A stretch of DNA of 64,000 nt from Paenibacillus sp. D2_2 (GCF_031199965.1 NZ_CP133605.1:4987501-5051500); one strand, 5' to 3'. Shown: positions 53,981 to 63,012, counted from the stretch's first letter. Made by a program: numbers and translations. Notes: a model not told the origin generated them from the sequence alone.

Positions 53981-54376
53981 ATGAGCGCACCAAGCCTTCA
54001 TTCTTTTCAAGATCAAGTTTCTGAGCTGTTGCTCCGTCACCGCAGTTTGCTGGACGTTATGTCCAAAATGGGACAAACTAATGCCGCAGCGACCCGTTCC
54101 GTAACCAAGGCGATTACCGAATGCGGCTGTATTGAGCTGCACGCCACGAAGCAGGATTTTGAGCCTGGTATGGATTTGCAGGAGGCCAAAGAGACGATAA
54201 GCAAGCACGTTCAGGGAGAGCTATGTGAGAATTGCCGGGATGTGATTACGAATGAGCTTGGTAGAAGCCTGTTCTACATGTCGGCGCTTTGCAATTTGCT
54301 TGGTATCGATATGGAGGAAATTGTGGAACGCGAATCGCAAAAATGCTCGACACTGGGACTGTTCAACATGTCTTGA
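53981..54376 (+). CDS. Small cysteine-containing helical protein of unknown function
   Basis: The 131-residue protein is encoded on plus among minus-strand genes and has its own promoter, GAGGTGG ribosome site and terminator. Cysteines come as CGC (near residue 48), CENC (near 83), one near 104 and QKCSTLGLFNMS at the end, so metal binding is possible. The C-terminal part LFYMSALCNLLGIDMEEIVE recalls all-alpha MazG-like NTP pyrophosphohydrolases, but the acidic motif is not complete. I believe similar proteins occur in other Paenibacillus at this place; I cannot assign a function. Confidence 0.8.
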   Translation: MSAPSLHSFQDQVSELLLRHRSLLDVMSKMGQTNAAATRSVTKAITECGCIELHATKQDFEPGMDLQEAKETISKHVQGELCENCRDVITNELGRSLFYMSALCNLLGIDMEEIVERESQKCSTLGLFNMS

Positions 54377-54420
54377 ACCATTCCTAACTAGCAATCAGCA
54401 TAGGAATATGAAGCAACACA

Positions 54421-54462
54421 AAAAAAGGCATCATCTTCCGCCTAAGGCGGCAGGATGAATGC
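54421..54462. terminator. Bidirectional terminator between the 131-codon gene and pssA
   Basis: AAAAAAGGCATCATC and GATGAATGCCTTTT enclose an inner CCGCCT/AGGCGG stem. A and T runs flank both sides, serving converging genes. Confidence 0.88.
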
Positions 54463-54479
54463 CTTTTATTTATGTCTTG

Positions 54480-55205
54480 CTATTTGGACCGAAATACTTT
54501 ATCGGCTTCATCATCATGGTGATTTTTGCGACGAAGTAACCGATCTAAACTTTGTTTAAGTCCGTACCCGGCATAAAGAACCAAAGGAATAAAGACCAGC
54601 TTGGAGATTTGATCCGGGAAGAAAACGGCGACTAATATCGCAATAATAATGACAAAAGGAGCGTAAGTAATTGCTTTCTTAGGAATTCCGACCTTTTTGA
54701 AATTCGGATATTTCACTGAACTAACCATCAAGTATGACAATAGAAGCATTGTGACTATAAAATATGGGGCCCCGATATTGTTATGAAATAAGGCCAATGT
54801 TGCTACGACACCGCCTGCAGCAGGAATCGGCAATCCGATGAAATATCCCGGGATTCCGGACTGAACATTAAAGCGAGCAAGTCTAAGCGCACCGCACATC
54901 GGAAATATGGCTGTAACTGCCCAAGCCAGACCAGGCTGGACATTCTGGAAAGCAATAATATACATAATGAGTGCGGGAGCTACCCCAAATGAGACAACGT
55001 CGGATAAAGAGTCGAGTTCCTTGCCAAAATCGCTCTGGGCATTCAAAGCTCTGGCAACACGCCCATCCAAACCATCCATCAACATCGCTACGATAATCAT
55101 GATAGATGCCAGGCTATATCTACCATTCATCGCTAACATTATGGCGATCATCCCCATGAATAGATTGCTCAGTGTAAAAAGGTTTGGAATTGATTTTGTA
55201 ACCAT
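54480..55205 (-). CDS. pssA: CDP-diacylglycerol-serine O-phosphatidyltransferase
   Basis: PssA makes phosphatidylserine, precursor of phosphatidylethanolamine. The 241-residue membrane protein carries the CDP-alcohol phosphotransferase signature across DGLDGRVARALNAQSDFGKE and LDSLSDVVSFG (D-G-x2-A-R-x8-G-x3-D-x3-D), after two hydrophobic segments, with several more to follow. The tail RRKNHHDDEAD is polar. In B. subtilis pssA lies elsewhere, so this is a lineage-specific insertion between disA and the PIN-TRAM gene. GAGGTGAAGAG precedes the ATG. Confidence 0.93.
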   Translation of the reverse strand: MVTKSIPNLFTLSNLFMGMIAIMLAMNGRYSLASIMIIVAMLMDGLDGRVARALNAQSDFGKELDSLSDVVSFGVAPALIMYIIAFQNVQPGLAWAVTAIFPMCGALRLARFNVQSGIPGYFIGLPIPAAGGVVATLALFHNNIGAPYFIVTMLLLSYLMVSSVKYPNFKKVGIPKKAITYAPFVIIIAILVAVFFPDQISKLVFIPLVLYAGYGLKQSLDRLLRRKNHHDDEADKVFRSK

Positions 55206-55257
55206 CTCTTCACCTCTACTAGTTATTCCACTTAATCATCATTTCATGATAGGTTAA

Positions 55258-56333
55258 TTATATTTGCCTGTCAATGAACACTTGTTCCTGTATTCGCTTC
55301 AGCCCTTCTTTAATTGCACGTGCCCTTGCTTCCCCAATACCGTCAACTTCATCGAGTTCTTCAATCGATGCCATTAGTATTTCCGGTAGCTCACGGAATC
55401 GTTCAACCAAATTATGAATGATGACATTGGGCAGACGAGGATCTTATTCAATACGCGATACCCGCGAGGTGATATAATCTCCTCTGAAGTAGCCGCCACG
55501 GAAGGATAGCCGAGCAGGCGGGTGATATGAACATCGTCCAAAAGTTCATCGTCGCTGGATCGCTTCAGACCAAGAATGATCTCACGGATCGCTTCGTCAC
55601 TGCCATCCCTGGCATAATCTTTGTAGAGCAGCCAAGCTTCTTCCTCCATATTGCTGACCAGCTCCTCCATCTGCATGCTGATCAGCCGGCCCTCGATTCC
55701 AAGTTCATTGATGAAGCGCTTGATCTCCAGCTTAATGCGGATGACCATCTCTACCCGCTGCATGACATTCACGACTTCAGGAATCGTTACTAATTCCTCG
55801 AACTCCGAAGCGGACAGATTCGTCAGCGCCTGATTGAGTACCGCTCTGTATTTCTCCAGCGTCTGAATCGCCTGGTTCGCCTTGGTCAGAATTTCTCCGC
55901 TCTCCTTCAGCGCATAACGAAGTCCCCCTTGATACAGGGTAATGATAGTGCGGCGCTGTGAGATCGATACGACCAACTTGCCCGTCTGCTTAGCGACGCG
56001 TTCCGCCGTCCTGTGACGAATCCCGGTCTCCGACGATGCGATAGAAGAATCAGGGATCAACTGTGTATTCGCATATAATATTCGTTTCAAATCTTCACTA
56101 AGAATGATGGCTCCATCCATCTTGGCCAATTCATACAGATAGTTAGGAGAAAAATCGCAATTGATGGAAAAACCGCCTTCTACAACCTCCATTACTTCAG
56201 GGCTATAGCCAACTACGATTAAACCGCCGGTTTTCGCACGCAGCACATTTTCCAACCCATCCCGAAAGGAAGTACCCGGAGCCACGAGCTTCAGCAAATC
56301 ATTCATTTTCTCTGCCTGAGTTGTTTCTTTCAT
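55258..56333 (-). CDS. disA: Diadenylate cyclase and DNA integrity scanning protein DisA, frameshift near 55441
   Basis: DisA makes c-di-AMP and pauses at branched DNA, delaying sporulation when DNA is damaged. The DAC domain shows KMDGAIILSEDLKRILYANT and SSETGIRHRTAERVAKQTG (DGA and RHR motifs). A helical spine and a C-terminal HhH domain follow. After RVLNKI one C is missing (ATCCTCG for ATCCCTCG); restored, PRLPNVIIHNLVERFRELPE and the HhH sequence EELDEVDGIGEARARAIKEG complete 358 residues. GGGGG lies before the ATG, next to the radA stop. Confidence 0.94.
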
Positions 56334-56344
56334 TATTGTGCCCC

Positions 56345-57711
56345 CTAATCTAATGCAACAGCAAGCGCATCTGCAACGGTATTTACACCGATTAATTCTA
56401 TCTCTTTGGGCCCCTGCCAGCCCTTCAGACTCTTCTCCGGCAGAATAACCCGTTTGAAGCCGAGCTTCGCAGCCTCTTTACTCTCTGTTCGACGCGTGAG
56501 ACCGCTCTGACTTCCCCTGTAAGCCCGACTTCGCCGAATACGACATCATAAGGCTTCGTAGGTACATCGCGGAAGCTGGAGGCAATACTAACGGCAATCG
56601 CCAGGTCTACGGCGGGTTCATCGAGCTTCACTCCGCCGGCCAAATTAACATAGGCGTCCTGATTCTGCAGGAACATACCCATTCGCTTCTCCAACACGGC
56701 AATAATCAAATTCATCCGGTTATGATCCACACCCGTAGCCATTCTACGCGGGGAAGAAAACAAAGTTGACGTGACTAGAGCCTGGAGCTCGACCAGCATC
56801 GGTCTGGTCCCTTCCATGCTGGCCACTACAGTGGAACCTGCAACGCCAAGCGGACGTTCAGAGAGGAATAGCTCTGAAGGATTCAGAACCTCTTCCAAAC
56901 CGGCTTCATTCATTTCAAATATACCCATTTCATTGGTGGAGCCAAAACGGTTCTTTACTGCACGTAGCAATCGGTATGAATGGTGACGCTCGCCTTCGAA
57001 ATACAACACACAATCGACCATATGCTCCAGCATACGTGGACCAGCGATAGCCCCTTCCTTCGTAACATGTCCGACCAATACAGTGGCAATTCCCTGCCCT
57101 TTGGCAACCCGCATGAACCGCGCTGTACATTCGCGAACCTGAGAGACACTACCAGGTGCACTGGTTACCTCCGGCATATATACCGTCTGGATCGAGTCGA
57201 TCACGAGGAAATCCGGTTTGACTTCATTGATTGCTTCCTCAATTCCATCGATGCTGCTCTCACACATAACGTACAGATTCGGCGACAATGCCCCAAGTCT
57301 CTCTGCCCGCAGCTTCGTCTGGCGGACCGATTCCTCTCCAGAAACATAGAGCACTTTCCTGCCTGAATTGGCCATTTCATTCGAAGTTTGCAGAAGTAAT
57401 GTCGATTTCCCGATTCCAGGATCTCCGCCAACCAGGACCAAGGATCCAGGGACAATCCCTCCGCCTAGTACACGGTTAAGCTCTCCAATCCCAGTAAGGA
57501 TTCGCGGCTCTCGGCCACTCTCTATATTTATGATCGGAAGTGGCTTTTCTTTCGTATGAAATATCCCAGAGGAAATCCCTTGTGTCTTGACCACTTTCTC
57601 GGTTTCTTCCACCATACTGTTCCATGCCCCACATCCAGGACATTTCCCATACCATTTCGGTGATTCATACCCGCAATCGGTACAGAAGAACTTTGTCTTT
57701 ACTTTTGCCAT
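56345..57711 (-). CDS. radA: DNA repair protein RadA, frameshift near 56475
   Basis: RadA drives branch migration in recombination. Starting MAKVKTKFFCTDCGYESPKW (four-cysteine zinc finger, C-x2-C twice), it has Walker A GGDPGIGKSTLLL, the RadA motif AVKNRFGSTNEMG and a Lon-like C-terminal domain LAGGVKLDEPAVDLAIAVSI. One G is missing after EQRVK (GTAAAGAGG for GTAAAGGAGG). Restored, EAAKLGFKRVILPEKSLKGW continues to the stop at 56345, for 455 residues. AAGGAGAG precedes ATG 57711; an upstream in-frame Met is rejected. Confidence 0.94.
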
Positions 57712-57913
57712 TAATCTCTCCTTCTTACTTTCGCAATATTTAACAAACCTTGCAGGTTGCACCACAAAGCCAATAATCAAAGTTTATCATTGTTATCGAT
57801 TTGGCGTAAAGTTTTGCCTGCAAACAATTTCCGTTAACTTCTGAAAAACATGTAAAAATCATTGAAAAGAACATTAAACTGCGAAAAATTATGTATGTAT
57901 AACTACTTAATTG

Positions 57914-57953
57914 AAAAAAACAGCTTCCAAAGCAATGACTGCTCTGGAAGCTG
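57914..57953 (-). terminator. Terminator after the ctsR-mcsA-mcsB-clpC operon
   Basis: CAGCTTCCA and TGGAAGCTG pair, followed on minus by seven T. In the 322-base gap 57712-58033 I saw this terminator but no convincing radA promoter. Confidence 0.87.
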
Positions 57954-58033
57954 CTTGCTTTTATTATGTTAATCGGCAAATTGGCCGCTCTAATGAAGAT
58001 ATTTCAGGTGAAATTTTGGACAAAGTCAACAAT

Positions 58034-60478
58034 TTATGCCATTTTCACAAAATCCCCGGTTTTTTTCACGGTTAATTCACCATTGTCTTCATCAATCGTG
58101 AGCGAATCGCCTTTCTTCACTCTGCCGGTCAGCAATTCTTCAGACAGACGGTCTTCGATATGCTTCTGGATCGCCCGACGCAATGGACGAGCACCGTAGG
58201 TTGGATCATAGCCTTCCTTAGCCAAGAATGCCTTTGCTTTGTCCGTTAGCACAAAGTCGACATCGAAATCGTTCAGCCGTTTCCGTAATTCTTCAGCCAT
58301 CAGCGTTACGATCTCTCCGATATGCTTCTCTTCGAGAGAATGGAACACGATAATCTCGTCGATCCGGTTCAGGAACTCAGGGCGGAAGCTCTTCTTCAGT
58401 TCTTCCATCACCTTAGTCTTCATATTATCGTAATCTGCACCCGCATCTGTTACAGCAGTGAAGCCCATTCTAGTATTGCGACGAATTGCTTCAGCCCCAA
58501 CGTTAGAGGTCAGAATGATCAGTGTGTTACGGAAGTCAACAACCCGGCCTTTGGAATCGGTCAATCGTCCATCTTCCAGCACTTGAAGGAGAATGTTGAA
58601 TACTTCTGGATGAGCCTTCTCGATCTCATCAAGCAACACAACCGAATATGGCTTGCGGCGTACTTTCTCGGTCAATTGACCGCCTTCTTCATAACCGACA
58701 TATCCCGGAGGCGCACCGACCAGACGAGCGGTGGAATGCTTCTCCATATATTCCGACATGTCGATGCGGATTACGGCATTCTCATCACCGAACATCGACT
58801 CAGCGAGAGCACGAGCCAATTCGGTCTTACCTACACCGGTTGGACCAAGGAAAATGAAGGAGCCCATCGGACGCTTCGGATCTTTAAGTCCGGCACGTGC
58901 GCGGCGGATGGCCCGACTGACTGCCTTGACAGCCTCATCTTGACCGATGACGCGCTCATGCAGTATGGATTCCATATTCATGAGACGCTCAGTCTCTTCC
59001 TCTTTCAGCTTGTTAACAGGAATTCCCGTCCAGCTTGCCACGACTTCAGCAATATCCTCCGGAGTAACTTCGGAATCCATACGGCCTTGCTTTTCCTTCC
59101 ATTGGTTCTTCGTCACATCAAGCTCTTCGCGAATCTTCTGTTCAGTATCACGCAGTGCTGCTGCTTTCTCGAACTCCTGGCTTTGTACAGCCGCATCCTT
59201 CTCCTTGCGGATGTCCTCCAGACGGCTCTCCAGTTGCTTCAAATTAGGCGGTACCGTATAAGTGCTCAGCCTTACCTTAGAACCAGCCTCATCGATCAAG
59301 TCGATCGCTTTGTCCGGCAGGAAACGGTCTTGAATGTAGCGGTCGGACAGTTTAACAGCTTGCTCGATCGCTTCATCCGTAATCTTCACACGGTGATGCG
59401 CTTCATAACGATCGCGGAGACCATGCAAAATCTGAATCGTCTCATCCGTGGAGGGCTCATCGACCGTAATCGGTTGGAAACGACGCTCCAGGGCGGCATC
59501 TTTCTCAATATACTTGCGGTATTCATCCAGCGTTGTTGCCCCGATACATTGCAACTCGCCACGGGCCAGCGCTGGCTTTAGAATATTGGAGGCATCAATG
59601 GCGCCTTCGGCTCCACCAGCTCCAATCAGCGTGTGAAGTTCGTCAATGAACAGGATGATGTTACCCGCTTGGCGAATCTCATCCATAATCTTCTTCAAAC
59701 GGTCCTCGAATTCGCCGCGGTATTTCGTTCCCGCCACGACAGAACCCATATCGAGCGTCATGACACGCTTATCGCGTAAGGTCTCAGGAATTTCATTATT
59801 TACGATCTTCTGAGCCAATCCTTCGGCAACCGCTGTCTTACCAACACCTGGTTCACCGATCAGTACCGGATTGTTCTTCGTCCGCCGGCTCAACACCTGA
59901 ATGACGCGCTCGATTTCTTTACTTCGCCCGATTACCGGATCAAGGTTGCCTTCTTTGGCAGAAGCGGTCAAATCACGGGCAAGGCTATCTAGCGTTGGCG
60001 TGTTCACATTGACTGGTGCACCGTGATGGCTAGAGACGGCTTCGCTGCTGCCTAGCAGTTGCAATACTTGCTGACGAGCTTTGTTCAAGCTGATACCCAG
60101 ATTGTTAAGTACTCGTGCAGCTACGCCTTCGCCTTCACGAATCAATCCCAGCAGAATATGCTCCGTTCCGACATAGGTGTGGCCCAGCTTACGGGCTTCG
60201 TCCATCGACAACTCGATTACTTTCTTAGCACGCGGCGTATAGGCGATATTAATCGGCTGTTCCTGACCGCGTCCAATTAGAGTCTCGACTTCATCCTGTA
60301 TCTTCTCCAAACCAAGACCGAGACCGATAAGGGCTTTGGCAGCAATGCCCTCGCCTTCACGGATCAATCCCAGTAGAATATGCTCTGTTCCGATATTGTT
60401 GTGCCCCAGTCTGACTGCTTCATCCTGAGCTAGAGCCAGTACCTTCTGAGCGCGTTCTGTAAATCTACCAAACATCAT
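58034..60478 (-). CDS. clpC: ATP-dependent Clp protease ATP-binding subunit ClpC
   Basis: ClpC unfolds substrates for ClpP and works with McsB as the arginine-phosphate degradation system. The 814-residue chain starts MMFGRFTERAQKVLALAQDE. It has a double Clp-N domain (1-145), AAA-1 with GEPGVGKTAV (near 210), the UVR-bearing middle domain (about 420-455) and AAA-2 with GPTGVGKTELARAL (near 548). GGAGGTG selects ATG 60478 rather than the in-frame TTG at 60484. Confidence 0.97.
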   Translation of the reverse strand: MMFGRFTERAQKVLALAQDEAVRLGHNNIGTEHILLGLIREGEGIAAKALIGLGLGLEKIQDEVETLIGRGQEQPINIAYTPRAKKVIELSMDEARKLGHTYVGTEHILLGLIREGEGVAARVLNNLGISLNKARQQVLQLLGSSEAVSSHHGAPVNVNTPTLDSLARDLTASAKEGNLDPVIGRSKEIERVIQVLSRRTKNNPVLIGEPGVGKTAVAEGLAQKIVNNEIPETLRDKRVMTLDMGSVVAGTKYRGEFEDRLKKIMDEIRQAGNIILFIDELHTLIGAGGAEGAIDASNILKPALARGELQCIGATTLDEYRKYIEKDAALERRFQPITVDEPSTDETIQILHGLRDRYEAHHRVKITDEAIEQAVKLSDRYIQDRFLPDKAIDLIDEAGSKVRLSTYTVPPNLKQLESRLEDIRKEKDAAVQSQEFEKAAALRDTEQKIREELDVTKNQWKEKQGRMDSEVTPEDIAEVVASWTGIPVNKLKEEETERLMNMESILHERVIGQDEAVKAVSRAIRRARAGLKDPKRPMGSFIFLGPTGVGKTELARALAESMFGDENAVIRIDMSEYMEKHSTARLVGAPPGYVGYEEGGQLTEKVRRKPYSVVLLDEIEKAHPEVFNILLQVLEDGRLTDSKGRVVDFRNTLIILTSNVGAEAIRRNTRMGFTAVTDAGADYDNMKTKVMEELKKSFRPEFLNRIDEIIVFHSLEEKHIGEIVTLMAEELRKRLNDFDVDFVLTDKAKAFLAKEGYDPTYGARPLRRAIQKHIEDRLSEELLTGRVKKGDSLTIDEDNGELTVKKTGDFVKMA

Positions 60479-60515
60479 ATCCAATACACCTCCATATTAA
60501 ATCTATCCCAACCAA

Positions 60516-60660
60516 TTTTGATCACGAAGTAACACTGAGAGCCTATTCGACATCGAATCTTGAATTCAGCCGGGCCTTCCGGTGCTCACGTACCAACTAC
60601 GTACGCTCCGCTCCTCAGGCCCTAACTTCATCCAACCTTCTCGGTGCTGAAAACCGTCTT
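60516..60660 (+). repeat. Interspersed repeat family A, copy A5 (ends truncated)
   Basis: The core of about 145 bp, from TTTTGATCACGAAGTAACAC to GGTGCTGAAAACCG, is conserved, but the outer GTTCAAAAAGTC and ACTTTTTGAAC ends are missing. It lies between mcsB and the clpC start inside an operon. Hairpin ACGTA, CCAAC, TACGT as in A4. Confidence 0.9.
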
Positions 60661-60670
60661 TACACAAACT

Positions 60671-61735
60671 TTATTGCACATTATCCTTCAAATGCTCGCG
60701 AATCACCTTGGCGCGGTATATATCCCGCTCTCCCGGCGACATATTTCCTCCATGCTTCTTCTGCAGAAAGCCCGGCTGTGTCATGACGTTCAATTCATTT
60801 AAAGCATGGAATGGTACCTTCACGAAACCAAGATCCACACCAAGTCGAACGTCCGACAGACGTTGCGCTGCTTCCTTCGAATCGATTACTTCGGAATAGG
60901 ATAATATCCCATATGAACGCATTATACGATCCATAATACGAATTCGCGAGTCAGAAAGCAATTTTTCTCTGGCAGCTTTTTCATGTTCAATAATTTGTAC
61001 TACGACACCATATAAGTTGTCAATAATCTCGGTTTCGCTCTGTCCGAGCGTAATCTGATTAGAGATCTGGAACAGGTTACCGACAGTCTCGCTACCTTCA
61101 CCATAAATCCCGCGCACAGCCAGACCGACCTGAGTCACTGCTGACAGAATTCGCCCGATCTGATTCGTAAGAGCCAGCGCAGGCAGATGGATCATAACGG
61201 ATGCCCTGAGTCCAGTACCGACATTCGTCGGACAACTAGTCAAGTAACCTCGCCGATCATCAAAAGCATAATCGACATGATCCTCAAAAATATCGTCAAC
61301 AGCAGATGCTTTCTCCCAGGCCTCCTTAACCTGTAGCCCCGGATATAGACATTGAATCCTCAAGTGATCCTCTTCATTCACCATGATACTTAAGCTCTCA
61401 TCATCGCTAATGAATGCTGCGCCATTCCTTGATTCAGTAACCAGGCTCGGACTGATCAGATGCTTCTCTACCAAAACCTGCTTATCCAGATCATCAAGAT
61501 CGTCTAGTTCAATCGGATGAAGCTGTCCGAACGGCTGCATTCGTTCATCATTCAGCACCTGTTCAAACCCATTTAATACCTCCTCCGACTGCTGATTCGT
61601 AGCCAATATAGGAAAAGGATATTCAATCAGATTGCGGGCGATCCGCACCCGGGTGCTAATTACGATATTCGATTCATTTCCGTCACGATTCATCCACTCG
61701 CTAAGCGGTTGCTCTGTAAATTGAAGATTTCCCAC
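60671..61735 (-). CDS. mcsB: Protein-arginine kinase McsB
   Basis: McsB phosphorylates arginines and so marks proteins for ClpCP; it also inactivates CtsR. The 354-residue phosphagen-kinase-fold protein has NIVISTRVRIARNL (near 30), GYLTSCPTNVGTGLRASVMI with the catalytic Cys, and the RGIYGEGSE loop. The start is GTG 61735 after AAGGAGGAATC, a few bases past the mcsA stop; a longer open frame overlaps mcsA and is rejected. Confidence 0.95.
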   Translation of the reverse strand: MGNLQFTEQPLSEWMNRDGNESNIVISTRVRIARNLIEYPFPILATNQQSEEVLNGFEQVLNDERMQPFGQLHPIELDDLDDLDKQVLVEKHLISPSLVTESRNGAAFISDDESLSIMVNEEDHLRIQCLYPGLQVKEAWEKASAVDDIFEDHVDYAFDDRRGYLTSCPTNVGTGLRASVMIHLPALALTNQIGRILSAVTQVGLAVRGIYGEGSETVGNLFQISNQITLGQSETEIIDNLYGVVVQIIEHEKAAREKLLSDSRIRIMDRIMRSYGILSYSEVIDSKEAAQRLSDVRLGVDLGFVKVPFHALNELNVMTQPGFLQKKHGGNMSPGERDIYRAKVIREHLKDNVQ

Positions 61736-61748
61736 TCTTGATTCCTCC

Positions 61749-62273
61749 TTACTCTGCGGAGATGTTCTTCTCGAGTTCACGGATCTGATCGCGCAGCGCC
61801 GCTGCTTCTTCGAACTGTTCGTGAAGAACCCGGTATTGCAGCTCACGGCGGAGATCATCTAGCTTACGCTTCATATGGATATGTCCGCCGACCCGTCTCG
61901 GTACCTTGCCGGCATGTGTCGTATTGCCATGGACTCTCCTTAATAGAGGATCCAGACGATCGTTGAAGTATTTATAGCAAGAGCTGCATCCGAACCGCCC
62001 CAGCTTACTGAATTGAGAATAGGTCAACCCACATTTCTCACAGCGCAGGTTCTCCGCTGGCTTGACGCCTGAGGCCTGGCCCGATGCTGCAGGACTGAAA
62101 TCAATCAGACCAGACAACAAGTTATGAATCGAGAAGCCTCCCGCCGTTCCGGGAATCAGTTCTCCCTTCTCACGGGCACAGGCTTCACAAATATGAAACT
62201 CCGTCTTCTCTCCATTCACGATCTTCGTGAAATGAAGCGTAGCTGGACGTTTACCGCATTCTTGACATTGCAT
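61749..62273 (-). CDS. mcsA: McsA, zinc-binding activator of McsB
   Basis: The 174-residue McsA has four C-x2-C pairs (MQCQECG, HICEACA, LRCEKCG, FGCSSCY) and a C-terminal UVR-like coiled coil (ELQYRVLHEQFEEAAALRDQ). It activates McsB and senses thiol or metal stress. It lies between ctsR and mcsB, in the usual clpC operon order. Confidence 0.95.
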   Translation of the reverse strand: MQCQECGKRPATLHFTKIVNGEKTEFHICEACAREKGELIPGTAGGFSIHNLLSGLIDFSPAASGQASGVKPAENLRCEKCGLTYSQFSKLGRFGCSSCYKYFNDRLDPLLRRVHGNTTHAGKVPRRVGGHIHMKRKLDDLRRELQYRVLHEQFEEAAALRDQIRELEKNISAE

Positions 62274-62304
62274 ATCGGAATCCCTCCCTAACTGGATAGA
62301 CTCA

Positions 62305-62763
62305 TCAACCTAACAAAGAGATCAGCATCGCCTTCATCATCTGCGCCCGGATCTGATCCCGGTACGGCAGCTTCACCATTAATACTTCCCGGGATATGGC
62401 CGCCTTCATAAGCGCTGCTTCCCTTCGGGTTAGGAACCGAGACTCCTCCAATTGATAGATAAGTCCCTCTGCCGCCGTCTGACCCATTTCATCTCCAATC
62501 GTATGCTGTAGATGAGTATGCAGACTAGTTGAACCGGGGAGCTCAATGCGCCGGATTCGAATATAGCCTCCTCCTCCGCGCTTACTCTCCACTAGATAAC
62601 CCTTCTCCAGCGTGAAGCGCGTGCTGATGACATAGTTAATCTGAGATGGAACACAGGAAAACTTGTCTGCCAGATCATTGCGCTGTATCTCTACAGCTCC
62701 TTCTGGGCTCTCCTGCAAAATACACTTAAGGTGCTTCTCGATAATATCGGAAATATTACGCAT
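62305..62763 (-). CDS. ctsR: Transcriptional repressor CtsR
   Basis: CtsR represses class III heat-shock genes. The 152-residue protein has a winged helix (EIQRNDLADKFSCVPSQINY, VISTRFTLEKGYLVESKRGG, with the RGGGG wing that senses heat). The start is ATG 62763 after GGAGG. A Met seven codons upstream is in frame but overlaps that site. It should repress its own operon through the operator at 62930-62946. Confidence 0.96.
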   Translation of the reverse strand: MRNISDIIEKHLKCILQESPEGAVEIQRNDLADKFSCVPSQINYVISTRFTLEKGYLVESKRGGGGYIRIRRIELPGSTSLHTHLQHTIGDEMGQTAAEGLIYQLEESRFLTRREAALMKAAISREVLMVKLPYRDQIRAQMMKAMLISLLG

Positions 62764-62884
62764 CACCCATCCTCCATTGCTCATTACTCCAACATACAGC
62801 TAACTTGGATAACCCATATACCTATTATTAACCGTATTCGGTTTGAATATCGGAGGGTGCTTCCAATTTAATACCAGAGGCTTT

Positions 62885-62899
62885 AGAGGTAGTTCAACC
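62885..62899 (+). repeat. Possible short remnant of the repeat A left end
   Basis: AGAGGTAGTTCAAC equals the left edge of copies A2 and A4. It lies in the ctsR leader and is too short to be sure. Confidence 0.35.
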
Positions 62900-62929
62900 T
62901 CACTTTAGAACAACTAGCTGTATGTTGAC

Positions 62930-62946
62930 TTTGACTTTCTTTGACT
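62930..62946 (-). promoter_or_regulatory. CtsR operator
   Basis: On minus, AGTCAAA, GAA, AGTCAAA is an exact CtsR heptad direct repeat with three-base spacing. It lies just downstream of the -10 element, where bound CtsR would block transcription. Confidence 0.9.
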
Positions 62947-62954
62947 TTGATTTA

Positions 62955-62982
62955 ATTATAGCACATTTTTCGAATTTGCCAA
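62955..62982 (-). promoter_or_regulatory. Sigma-A promoter of the ctsR operon
   Basis: TTGGCA (62977-62982), 16 bases and TATAAT (62955-62960) on minus. With the operator, the leader and the terminator at 63013-63037 it accounts for the 62764-63078 gap. Confidence 0.75.
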
Positions 62983-63012
62983 TGGGGTGCTGGGCGGGAT
63001 CATGTTAAAAAA

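Noticed and set aside
4206..56477. Frameshifted genes taken as pseudogenes, or as programmed frameshifting
   Set aside because: The hits are in essential single-copy genes, lie in ordinary homopolymers without slippery heptamers or stimulatory structures, and each is cured by one base. Sequence error is simpler.
58322..59581. 419-codon open frame on plus, antisense to clpC
   Set aside because: It lies wholly opposite the well-conserved clpC, has no ribosome binding site and no recognisable domain. Long antisense frames arise from codon bias.
4569..60660. Family A copies as rho-independent terminators or as CRISPR-like arrays
   Set aside because: No hairpin directly followed by a T-run is shared by all copies, and copies are dispersed singly rather than in an array. 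A processing or other role stays open.
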